Source: Globisporangium splendens (lineage: Eukaryota; Oomycota; Peronosporomycetes; Pythiales; Pythiaceae). From it: a stretch of 64,000 nt of DNA. Positions 29,204 through 39,442 of this stretch are shown in pieces. The DNA lies in NCBI GenBank assembly GCA_006386115.1, contig VFIW01000014.1:853126-917125 (forward strand), read 5' to 3'. Both the position numbers and the translations under genes were made by a program. The notes beneath the pieces were generated by a model. That model saw nothing but the letters and a program-made list of their open reading frames with translations. It was not told where the DNA came from and did no database searches. The number at the start of each line of letters is the position of its first letter. The stretch's first letter is position 1.

Positions 29204-30153
29204 TCACTCAATGGCTTTGATCGGAAAGCGCTGCTCTTGCCACTCGATCTCGCCGATGATCATCTCTGCATCACCGGCAGACTCTCGTCCATCCGCGTCC
29301 TCCACATTGTGGACAATAATGTGCTTCCCCAGTTCAACGGCAAGTTGAGATTTCACGAGCGCCACACTCGGACGAGTGTCCGAGTCGAACTTGGTACTTA
29401 AATCGTGATACAAGCGACCTGTGGTTAGCGAAATCTTGAGTTTCGTCGGGTCAAATGGCGCCTTCAACGCCCCACCACCGTACACGAATACCCACTGCTT
29501 GGTCTTCTCATCTTGGTACAGATCTTCAAACACAAAGGGGAGGTCAGCGCATTTGATGAAATTCATCTCCTTGCCACACGGTGAGCGGTATGGGTACTCG
29601 AGAAACAGATCCGTGTCGTCGCCATCATGACTCGTTGCTGGCGGCACATTTGGTCGGATCTGCGAAAAGAAAAACTTGAGAAACTTGGCGCTCTTCAACG
29701 ACGTCGCAATGTTCTTCGGTCTTGTGTTCTCCAAAAAGAGGCGTCCCTGGATACAGTGAGAAATCGTGTGCAGAATGAGTGAGCCGTTTGTTTGATGCTA
29801 CAGCATTCTCACTGGCAACAGAACGTTTTCGTGCACACCTGCAAGTCAATGTAGTAGAAATACCTCCTGTGTTGTCCCTGTCGATCGTAAAACTCCTCGC
29901 TGGCACAGAATTCAACGCACATACACACAGCGATCTATTGAGCCAATCACACGAAAACAATCGAGATATCGTTGCAGCAAACGCACCTTTTGATATCGCG
30001 GAGCTGCTTCAGTTCGAGGTATTTGTCTTCATCATCCGCCGAGTGGCATCGCCGCGCCTGATTCCAGAGCAAACACTGCGGTGCTGGGAGACGCCATCGC
30101 GTTGAAATGCCCGCGCAAGCGCGCACTCGCGGCACACATTGCCATCGCATCAT
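29204..30153 (-). CDS. UPF0598 (C8orf82-like) family protein
   Basis: Three exons: 30153-29987, 29899-29839 and 29746-29204, with 87- and 92-bp introns, give 256 residues. Exon 1 carries an Arg-rich N-terminus (RWRLPAPQCLLWNQARRCHS) that looks like a mitochondrial presequence. The junctions rebuild the family core: FYDRQGQHRRYFYYID, then GRLFLENTRPKN, KFLKFFFSQIRPN, PYRSPCGKEMNF, VYGGGALKAPFDP and TTGRLYHDL. These match human C8orf82 closely in order and spacing. The biochemical function is not known. Phases 2 and 0 agree across both introns, which supports the model. Three of the junction residues are made by splicing. Confidence 0.88.
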
Positions 30154-30275
30154 GATCAAACGTTAGTGACCTCCTTCACAGAAAAGTGTCACTAAAATGA
30201 AAACCTCTCTTTTGTGCCACCTGCTCCACATCGTTTCTCACAGTTGAAGTCAGCCATCAAGCTCTGTTGTTCACC

Positions 30276-31407
30276 ATGAGCGACTCGGACTGCTCGGGGT
30301 CCTCCTCGTACGACGACGATGACGACGGCTTCCTCTTTGAATCTGACGAGGAAGCAGACGACGCAGCTGATGCGTTTGCGGCGCTACATGCCGACGTGGA
30401 TCCCAAGCTGCAGGCTCTAAGGTCCCCAGCAGCGCAGCACAACGACGACCCGCGAGCATCCATGCACCACAGACACGGACGACGCGTGAGCCACCTCACG
30501 TCCGTAACCTCAGCGAACGAAGTAATCGCCGCGTACGCGGAGGCGCTGCGCACGGCGACGAGCCACCGCGAGAGCATCTCGACAGGCGCGTCCAGCGGCG
30601 TGCAGTTCCTGCTATCGGAGGAGACGTGGCGTCACCATCGCGACTCAAAACGGCGCACGGAGATCGCGGAGAAGACCCAGCAAGCGCTGCTCAAAGCGTA
30701 TGAGCTGGATGCGCTCGCCGAAGGTATGCCGCTCTGGGTGCACGCGTGCGTGATCCCTCCACGGTGGCGGCAGCAGATCGTGGCGTACTTGACGCCGATC
30801 CACGAGTAAATGAGGTTCTGTGAGCGTCACATACTGCAGGCATGGAAACTACTGCATCCGCCGTTTGACAAAGCCAACTTTGCAGAGTATGAAACGCGCT
30901 TTAAGCTCTTTGAACAGTCTATTGGGATCCTGGAAGCCGCGATGCTCGACTGCCAGCAGAAGGTAATCCAGGGCGAGAAAGCGGCTGCGTGCGTGTTCCT
31001 CCAGCTCTGGTACCGCAAACAACTGGCCAGGGTGAGATCATGGCAATGACATTTGGCTATATATGCCAGCTTATTAGGTGGAGATGTGACTAATGTGTAG
31101 CCATGTATTGTATCCATAGCGTGGGTTCTATACCAAGGTCGTCAAGATCAGTCGGCACCATCGTGGGTTGATCCCGGGCATGTTTGACTCGACCCCCGGT
31201 CGCTCCAAGCTCACGCTGAACCACCAGACAAAGGAAGCGCGACCATGGAGTTCCCCACATCATCGTTTGAACCATCGTTCAAATGAAAACCCAGCATTTC
31301 AAGGCTTACAACAAGCATGGGACTTTGAAAACGCAAAATCGGGTATGGTATATTATTGTGTGTGCCTTTTTTGTAGTCTTTCTTCGTTTCTCAAGGTTCA
31401 CGCATGA
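30276..31407 (+). pseudogene. Acidic/helical protein of unknown function, interrupted by in-frame TAA
   Basis: ATG 30276 starts an Asp/Ser-rich acidic head, then helical sequence (VQFLLSEETWRHH, LLKAYELDALAEGMPLWVH, WRQQIVAYLTPIHE). TAA follows at 30807-30809. The same frame goes straight on as MRFCERHILQAWKLLHPPF, FKLFEQSIGILEAAM and FLQLWYRKQLAR. An 88-bp intron (31032-31119) then leads to RGFYTKVVKIS and a Pro/Arg/Asn-rich tail ending at 31407. CAA to TAA is one transition, and no intron of normal size removes the stop. It may be a nonsense allele, or two overlapping products. The family is not recognised; the FLQLWYRKQ part faintly recalls an IQ motif. Confidence 0.5.
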
Positions 31408-31568
31408 TGATGCATCCGCTCCGGGTGCTGTGCGTGGTACACGCGCAGACAGAGGCGAAGGCACCGATATATAAAGAGAAGCAGTGTAAACCACGAAACG
31501 TCGTGCCACGCGTCCATCCCATCCTCTCGGTAGCGTGCGACTTGCGACGCGAACTCGTCGACGCGCGC

Positions 31569-31895
31569 TCATCTCTTGACGTTCTTGTTCTCTGGCTTCT
31601 CGAACATGAGGTCGAACTGGCGCGACTGGTTGATCGGGTTGCGCGCCAAGTTGGCCATGCGGAAGCGGAACTGGCGCCACGCCGCGCCTGGCTCGCTCTC
31701 ATGGTGGATCAAACGCTCGCGGCGCTCCTTGTCGAAGTACACGTCCGGGTTCGTGAAGAGGTATCGGAGCGCCACAGAGCTCGCGGCGACGGCGGCACCA
31801 CTCGCGATCAACACGATCGGGAACGTGCCGCGGTCCGTGAGCCAGAGCTTGAAGACGTTGATGCCGGAGCGAGTGACCTTGGCCGAGGCAACCAT
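31569..31895 (-). CDS. B12D/NDUFA4 (MLRQ)-like small mitochondrial membrane protein
   Basis: 108 residues from ATG 31895. A single hydrophobic helix (TFPIVLIASGAAVAASSVAL) is followed by RYLFTNPDVYFDKERR, the hallmark order of the B12D/NDUFA4 family: membrane helix, then FTNPDV with basic residues. These proteins are small subunits linked to complex I/IV of the mitochondrial inner membrane. The C-terminal half, rich in Arg and Asn (RMANLARNPINQSRQ), is an extension. The frame is open further upstream, but the ATG at 31895 gives a normal start just before the conserved region. Confidence 0.8.
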   Translation of the reverse strand: MVASAKVTRSGINVFKLWLTDRGTFPIVLIASGAAVAASSVALRYLFTNPDVYFDKERRERLIHHESEPGAAWRQFRFRMANLARNPINQSRQFDLMFEKPENKNVKR

Positions 31896-32964
31896 TGCTG
31901 CTGCTGGTGGAAGGAGTGGAAGTGCTTGATTACTGGAAAGTAAATGGGAGAATGAGTCGCTTTGCCAGCGGTTCAAGACAATGGGCATGGTGGCGTGGCA
32001 GGTGCTGCATGGCCATGCGGCGCTTTACTACATAACTATTGGGAGAGCAGCCCATGTGCGCCACACGTGGCGAGCGTGTCTCTTGTGTGCCTTTGCGGAA
32101 AAAGACACGAAGCGCATGCGCAGTAGAAATGCAGCACACATGCTGGTGGTGATAGGATGCCATCCGACCATACAAACTCTCATATAAAAGCGTACAGTGC
32201 ACGCGGAGGAGACCTAGGTCGGCAGAATGGAAATGCATCACCTTTTGGGCCATCATGCTAAAGTTGTCTGCCCTTTCTTTAATGTCTGTCATATAGTGAC
32301 ATGCAGGCGATCTGCTGTATAAAGTGTGGCAATTGGACATTGAACGTTCGTAAAGACAGGTCTTCTGTGTGATTTCCGAACGGTCGCGTGTCTAGCGCTG
32401 TGGCTTCATAGACAAATACCATCGTCACCACCAAAACCCCTGCTTAAATCGACCGTCCTCTTGATGAAACACTTTTAAGAGGGCATTGGTTGTCTGCCTG
32501 TATATTTTTATAAAGCTCGAACTTCTGTCCTAAACCGTACTTTATTGTCTTCACATCCAGATTGCTTGTGCAAAAAAATAGAGCCAGCTGGAACCTTTTG
32601 TCGCAGTTGTGAGTGATCCCAATCGTACTTACTGGCCTCTGCAATCGTATACTGGATCGGCTCAGAACGACAAGCGCCAATCAAAACGCTTGAACCTGAC
32701 CCAGAATTAACGCACTTAACAGAAACATGCGACATGCTGATTTATCGCGAGTGGGTACACTTTCGGAATGCATGACTCACACACAGCAACCAACAATCGC
32801 GCCATTCGATATTTGCCATTTGGCGATTCCTTGGCGGTCTGTCCCGCATCTGCAGCTGCGCATACCTATCTCCACGTTTAACGTTCAACGCAGTGCCTCA
32901 CAAGTCCCCACTCCTGCTCCATTCGCCCAGCGCTTCAAGCGATCGACTCGCGTCTGTGGCCGCG
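31896..32964. other. Intergenic region with one weak small-ORF candidate
   Basis: On the minus strand, ATG 32735 opens MSHVSVKCVNSGSGSSVLIG with a perfect GTAAGT donor near 32635. A 46-bp intron ending CAG could continue it to about 32508. Nothing recognisable is encoded. The rest shows no gene. Confidence 0.3.
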
Positions 32965-35221
32965 ATGGACGACAACAACGCCGAGGAGCGCAATGAGCAG
33001 GTCTCAGGCAGCCACCGCCCATGGAGCGCGGCTGAACACTTCCTCGAGACGACGACGACCACCGATGGTGACTGCGATGCCGACCCAGCAGTAGCAGTTC
33101 ACAGTGAGACTCATACGCATCAATTTGCGCCGCACATGTCGCAGCAGCAGCGTGACGACAAAGACGGATGCGCGGTGGTGTTTTCCGCCCTCGTGACTGA
33201 GATGCAGCAGGGAAAAGAAAATCCAGTGCACTGTGTGACACCCGACGCCGTGGTACTGCGGGCAGCAGCATCAGTTCACTTGGTGCAGACCTTGCGCTGT
33301 CAAACTACCCCTGTGGCCGCCCCAAGACGGCAGGAGCAAGAGCCAGAAGAGCAGGAAAGGGAAGAAGAAAAAGAAGCGTGTGCTTCAGAACCAAAACCAA
33401 GCAGAACCATGGACACCAGTGCAATTGAAAACTGCGAACGCACTTCGACCGCGATGTCGCTGCAGGACTTTGAGAAGCTAGGGTTTCTGGGCATGGGAGG
33501 CGCTGCGGTCGTATACCTCGTGCGCCATCGAGCGAGTCGAGTGGTGTACGCGATGAAAATGCAGCAGATTTCGCGGTCTGATCCGGGAAACCGTCAGGTG
33601 CGTAAAGAAATGCCAACCTTGGGCTAGTGAGTCGGACACGCGGTCATTTTCGCTCGTCTCCAGTACGTTCTGATCATATTTTGCGCGACTATGGGACAGA
33701 CTCAACGAGCTGTCAAGGAGCAGCAGATCCTCGAAACTCTGCAGCATCCGTTCGTTGCGCGCCTTCACTTTGCTTTTGAGGTACGTCGTTCGAGGGCTTT
33801 CGTTGGAATTACCATCTTGTAGCTAAAGCACCATTTCATGTTGCAGGATGGTGATAATCTCTGCCTCGTGATGGAGTTCTGCGAAGGTGGGAGTCTGAAA
33901 GATCTGCACGAGTTTTGCGGTGGTACGCTCTCGGAGCACGAAGTGCTGTTCTACGCCGCAGAAGTCGTTCTCGCGCTGGAATATGTGCACACGATGGGGT
34001 TTGTGTATCGCGACCTGAAGCCGGAGGTGAGCCATGATGAGAGCCAAGCCGCCCTTTCATCTCTTTGTTATCACTTCAACTGATTCGTTTGCTTCTGTCA
34101 TTTAGAACATCCTACTGGGCAAGGACGGGCACATCCGCTTGACGGACTTTGGGGTTGCACAGCGAGGCGAGCCGATTGGTAGGGCAGACACCGACGCTCC
34201 AAACACCACCAAGTTTCAAATCCCTCAGTATAGGGTCGATGACCGAGTGCGCCTCCGCTCGAACTCCTTTGTGGGCACGATGGACTACATGCCGCCCGAG
34301 ATGATCCTCCAGAAATCGCACCAGAGCACAGACCTGGACTGGTGGGCGTTGGGTTGCTTACTTTACAAACTGCTCTTCGGTGTCACACCTTTCCAAGACA
34401 ACGAGAAGGAAGCACAGGGCAACCAAGACGATCCTGCGGCGCTGTTCAAAAAGATTATGAAGTGTCAAGTGTCCTTCCCGGCGACGTCGAAAGTGAGTGA
34501 AGCGTCCAAGGATTTAATACGTAAGCTACTCGTGAAAGATCCACGAAAGCGACTGGGCCACCGAGTTGGCGCTGACGAGATCAAGCAACATACTTTCTTT
34601 AAAGGAACCGAGTGGGCGTTGCTCGGCCATATGGAGCCACCTGTGGCCGTCACGTGCTCAGAGACGTTGTGCTTCCAGCGATTCCGTCCAGGGAACCTGG
34701 GTGTCGAAGTTGCACATGAACTTGCTTGCTTCGAGGAACATCTCGGGCTCTCTACGTCCACAGAGTTTTCTCGGACTCCTGCTGCAGTGAAGCCCTGGAC
34801 TTTTCGCCAAGAAAGAAATCACGGAGACGAGAGTGGCGATGACGACTGCAACCAGATTCAGGTGGTCTCAACTCCATCATCGATCTCGAGCAGTGGCACG
34901 TTGGACGAAGATGTCGATAGGTTCCTTGACGATCAAAGCTATGGCATATGCCAGTGCGCCACGCATAGTTGCTCTTCCACCAAGTTATACCAGCGCAAAG
35001 CGATGCCAACAACCACGGACCGATCTAGATCCTTCAAGAATACTCTGCGCCAACTCAGTGATTCTTTTCGTCAGCCATCCCATGACACGAAAGAAGTTGC
35101 GATGGCGCTATTCTCATCAAAGGTGAACGCCAACAAGGAAGCGTTGAGCGCCTGGAACACGTTCACAAACCGAGCAGTGGCATTTCTGAGTGATCACCAT
35201 TTAGCTCAAAGCAAAGCCTAG
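32965..35221 (+). CDS. AGC-type serine/threonine protein kinase
   Basis: Four exons (32965-33597, 33700-33780, 33847-34026, 34106-35221), introns all phase 0, 669 residues. A 165-residue low-complexity N-terminus precedes the kinase domain: [12 protein letters not shown] loop, catalytic Lys in YAMKMQQ, helix C Glu in [21 protein letters not shown] rebuilt across intron 3, LTDFGVA, then [13 protein letters not shown] and [21 protein letters not shown] resembles the end of AGC kinase domains. There is no PH domain or clear hydrophobic motif. A 50-residue insertion lies between DFG and the activation-loop GT. The Ser-rich C-terminal 150 residues are probably regulatory. Substrate and pathway are unknown. 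Confidence 0.88.
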
Positions 35222-35289
35222 TCTTCCGGCAAGGTACCTCTCTATTTATTGAACACAATTGGTAACACTCAACAAGAACTAGTAAGTGA

Positions 35290-38212
35290 TCAGGAATCCG
35301 AGTCCTTAATCTTTGGTGGGAACCGCTCGATCGCTAGCCGCACATGCTTGTTCTTTCGCACAACGTGAATCGCCTCACCACGCGCATCGACGCGGTCGAG
35401 AATCGTGACTCCGCTCGTATCCTCATTCGTCATCGACTCTTGCTCGGTCCAAAGATCGATCTGCAGCTGCACAAGCAGGAGCTCTGGTGCTGGTACTTTG
35501 TGCTCTGCTGTGTGCATGAGCGTGGATATGTCTGCTGGCGGTGTCGGCGTTTGCCAAATGCGCAAATTCATCATGCGGCCAACAAAGTGTGTGGGATCCA
35601 CTTGAGCTGCCTGTGCGGATCGCGTCAAACTGCTCCCAACGGATAGGATACGAGCATCATTGGCTGTAAGGAGGGAAGTGCGCGCACCGGTTTGAGGCAA
35701 ACGGAGTTTCCCGTGGTCCACCACACGGCGGTTGACGTACAGCGTACTGCTAAGTGCCTCCTCGTCATTGAAGGCAATGGCAACAGTAATATGAGCCCAT
35801 GCGCCTGGGTAAATGTGTCCATGTGGAAAGTCAATCAGCAGAGACTTTGTGCGAAAGCGAACGCGCCAGGAGCTCTCTTGGTGGCCACGAACGAGCTCCA
35901 GTCGATACAAGTCTTGCCAATCCAGCAGCACCATGTGAGTTCGCCTTCCTTCATAGTCGGCATGGATGTTGATCCACGTCTCGATCGTCAATGCCGTCGT
36001 CGCGTGCGCAAGCGGACGAACTTCAAGCTGCAATTTGGAGTCCGAGTCGAACGCAAGTGCCGATGCAAACGTGACTCGATCGGGGCGGGCAATCGCATTT
36101 CCTGCTCTTGGGTCAGCGACTTCAGGTGGCAATGCACAACCTGTTTCCGCGTTGTCTGTACTGACCTCTGGTCTCTCTGAGCCATAAATCCACCGCTGCG
36201 TTAGTGTTTCCTTCACGGTTGAGACTCGCTCAATCAGCGCTTCGAAACGCACTTGCATCGACAGCTTCCACTTCAACAGCGTCATCACGTAGTACAGCGC
36301 TGGCTCGGACGAGCGCACGAGTTCATAGTAGAGACTCGCTTTCTCCAGCGATCGCATCGCCACACCGAGGCCATGCTCGTGCGCATACCCGATATTAAAG
36401 AGCGCACGAGCGTGTTTCCCGTTGCTCACTTCGTCTGCGCGCTCGTACTGCCTCATCGCCAGCGCGTACTTGCCTTCAGAGAACAGCAAATCGCCGTATC
36501 GGACGTAGGCATCGGCACTTTCTTGGGCGACACCACGAAGCACGAGTTGGCGGAACATTCGAGTGTCCACTGAGACGTTTGGTTGTATCTTGTGAACAAG
36601 CCATTGGGAGAACCCAGGACGCTCCAAAAGCCATGCAGCATTGCTCTCAGCGACTTCGTACCCCATCTCGGCGGCGATCAAGTACAATGCCAGCGCATGC
36701 TCACGGTCTCCATTGAGAAAGGCAGTCGCCGCAGTTGAGAGAAGCTCCAGACCTTCCTCTGACTGCTCTGCGACCTTCTTGTACAATTTTACGATCTCCT
36801 CACAGGAGCCACCATCAGTGGCTGTGTCTTCCGATGTCCCACTGACCAGCAACGAGCGCAGTCGTGCCCGTTCCTTGAGTCGAGCGAGCTTGAACGTCGC
36901 TGGGAGGTGGCCAACGTTTGCAGATGCCTCCAGGTACTCTTGAGCACGCTGAGGGTGCGACTGGAAGAGCAAGACCCCGGTGTTGTACACACCATCCGCA
37001 TGGCCGCTTCTCGCAGAGATCTGGAACAGTCGCATAGCGCGCTCATAGTCCACATCAACGTCGCCGAGTCCATGGAAGTAGACGAGGCCAAGCCCATTCG
37101 CGGCTTCGGCATTTGGTTTGCTCGCGATTGAAGACTCGTTCAGCGCTTCTTGGTACAGACGCATGGCTTCCGCGACATCTTGTGGGAACCCACAAATGCC
37201 GTATGCGTAAATGTGGGCGAGCAGGGCTTTGGCAGAGAAACTCCCGAGCTGAACTGCGCGTTCCAGGAAGGTCTTGGCCTCAAGTGTTTGGTGCTGAACT
37301 AAGAAATCGACTCCTTCTCCCTGGTGAAAATCGCTGAAGAGCACGACGCTCGCCGCGTTCTCCAGAAGAACCGGGTCTGACGATCTCCGTGCTCGCTGTC
37401 TCAGGTACTCCATTCGATGCGCATCGTCCTGCTCGCAAGGCGGTTTGTTGTGAGCATTGTCTGACAGACGGAAGGGTCTCTGGCTGGTGAACATCTGGAT
37501 CGGATGGCGTGTCCTCGCAGTGTGCGCCGATTTCACGCGGTCGGCCGCAAACTTGTAGTGCTTCAGTGCCGCATCGCAGGATTTCTGGACCCCAGCGCCT
37601 CGGAGATGGCGGTACCCGAGCGTCATGGACGACGCGATCGAGCCACCGCGGGCACCGAAGTGATGGTACAGGATGGTCTCAGCATCGTTGTCATGGAGAT
37701 CGTTGCCGTGTGTGTTGAATGTGGAGAGCGCAGCGAGAAGGAACTGCGCTCTCGGGGTTCCGAATTGGTCGGCGCTCGCTTGCAGGTACTCGGACGCTCT
37801 CATGAGGTTTGGCTTTAGTACTGGCAGATTATTGCTTGCATCAGCGTCGCTGCTTCCATAGAGGTGCAAACGTCCGAGTTGCTCAAGCAACTGACCTTTC
37901 TGTTGTCTCGGTAGCTCCTGGAAGAATGGCGAGGACGTGATCACATCAATGGGGACATTGAGATCGTCAAGCGCTCTGACATAGATACGAAGTTTCCACC
38001 AACAACACAAAGAAATCGTGTTAGAAGGTGCATTGACTACCAGCCAGGTCCTGGGCAATGCCCGGATAAACGTACCTGGGTGACTTTGTTAGTAGCTGCT
38101 GCAATGGCGCCTCATGCGCGACGCGGTGGCATTCTCCACACACGCAGAGCGTTGCAATGAGCAGCAGGAGCAACGCTGCACTCTGGGTAGCATGGAGAAG
38201 GACTCGGTGCAT
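35290..38212 (-). CDS. ER-lumenal SEL1-repeat protein with a C-terminal LamG-like domain
   Basis: Two exons, 38212-38076 and 37975-35290, with a 100-bp intron in phase 2, give 940 residues. Exon 1 encodes a signal peptide (MHRVLLHATQSAALLLLLIA). The middle is a solenoid of SEL1-like/TPR-like repeats, with patterns such as ALLAHIYAYG, AEAMRLYQEA, NGLGLVYFHGLG, YERAMRLFQISA and FNIGYAHEHGLGV, as in SEL1L/Hrd3 of ER-associated degradation. Residues about 690-860 look like a concanavalin/LamG fold (TALTIETWINI, WAHITVAIAF, GRMMNLRIW). No membrane anchor is seen. It is probably lumenal or secreted. The split start would be missed without the intron. Confidence 0.82.
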
Positions 38213-38621
38213 TTTTGCGCGCGTTCCCGGTTCTCAGCACTCCTTTTCTCAAAGTGGCAATTCATTGGGGAGAGACTGAGTCTGTGCCGGGCAAATCGAT
38301 GGCGCACGATTGACGAGGAGGAGCAAGAGACAAACACCTGCAGCAATCGACGCCATCTGGCGATGCCGACAACACACTAATGGCTTAACGCTGGAGAGAA
38401 TTCAACCAGTCGATGTCATTTGACTCGCCCTCTTCCACAGATGGATGGCATGAGGGCTTTGAGAATGGATTACACAGTCTATGGGACACCTGTGTCGAAA
38501 AAATGGTTTCAATTGGTGTAGCGCACCCACTATCACTGCCGTTGCACATGCTGAGACTGAGATCGTTGGCGCCAGAGACGAACGCCAAGTCATTTTTCAA
38601 ACTGCCGCAACCCTCACACAT

Positions 38622-38661
<40 letters not shown>

Positions 38662-38798
38662 GCACGGTGCCAGTGCTGACTAATGCTCTCTGCCCACAGC
38701 CCGTGTGTCTGTTTGCTTCTCGCCTGCAATGCTCACTCTCCGATTTGAAACGAAACTAAAGGACGCGCCTTAGTACAACCCCTCACCAACGTGACCTC
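38213..38798. other. Divergent intergenic region
   Basis: Between the SEL1-like gene (-) and the next plus-strand gene. It contains the CT microsatellite. No gene seen. Confidence 0.5.
38624..38658. repeat. (CT)n microsatellite
   Basis: About 17 CT units, roughly 140 bp upstream of the ATG at 38799, within a likely promoter. Length is prone to change between isolates. Confidence 0.9.
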
Positions 38799-39344
38799 AT
38801 GGCTGGCGGAAGCGAACGACGGTCTCTGCTCGATGGCGACATCGTGAAGCGCGAGCGCACCGCAGGTGAGACCGTGGACTTCTTCTTGGCCAAGCTCGTC
38901 GACGCGTTCAACTTCCAGATCCAGGAGCGCTGCCTGGAGGCAGGACGAGAGGCGGCGATAGCAGCTATCGCTCGAGACACAAGCGACGCGTACATTGCCC
39001 ACCTCAGTTCAGGAGGAGGAGCGACTCCAAGCCAGCAGCAGGAGAGGAAGCAGGTGAATCTGTTCATGCGAAGCGTGAGCGAGAAACTCACGGCGTTCCT
39101 GCTGAACGCGTCAATCGACGACGCGCTTCAGGAACACCCCATGGAGCTAGGTATCAACAGCAAACAAGCGGATTCGGAACGTTCGTCGTTCTCGTGGTTG
39201 GACCGCGTCATGCTCTCGTCCGAAGCCGATCTTCTCGAGGACGACGACGTGTTTTTCTGCACCGACGACGAGTCCGAAATGCTCGCAAACTACGAGACCA
39301 TGGCGTATACTCCACAAGCACGTCGCGCTCGAACGAAAGCCTAG
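38799..39344 (+). CDS. Small acidic/helical protein, unknown function
   Basis: 181 residues, one exon. Features seen: a charged N-terminus, a helical stretch (VDFFLAKLVDAFNFQIQER), a second helix (VNLFMRSVSEKLTAFLLNA) and an acidic block (LLEDDDVFFCTDDE) before a basic end. No signal peptide, membrane segment or known motif. Composition and the ATG context support a real gene. It could be a cytosolic or nuclear partner protein, but I do not recognise it. Confidence 0.6.
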   Translation: MAGGSERRSLLDGDIVKRERTAGETVDFFLAKLVDAFNFQIQERCLEAGREAAIAAIARDTSDAYIAHLSSGGGATPSQQQERKQVNLFMRSVSEKLTAFLLNASIDDALQEHPMELGINSKQADSERSSFSWLDRVMLSSEADLLEDDDVFFCTDDESEMLANYETMAYTPQARRARTKA

Positions 39345-39442
39345 AATCGCATCGGTATAAGTATAAAGCAACAGTAACCTAGACAAATGTAAGACTTTTT
39401 TTACAATGTCTTGCTGAGCCTATTTCTCGTCTGGGAATGCTG

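Noticed and set aside
30810..31049. Independent gene starting at the ATG after the TAA
   Set aside because: No room for a promoter and the frame is continuous with the upstream half; treated as one interrupted gene.
31930..32340. Minus-strand frame of 136 residues
   Set aside because: His- and Arg-rich, no domain, no splice logic; probably chance.
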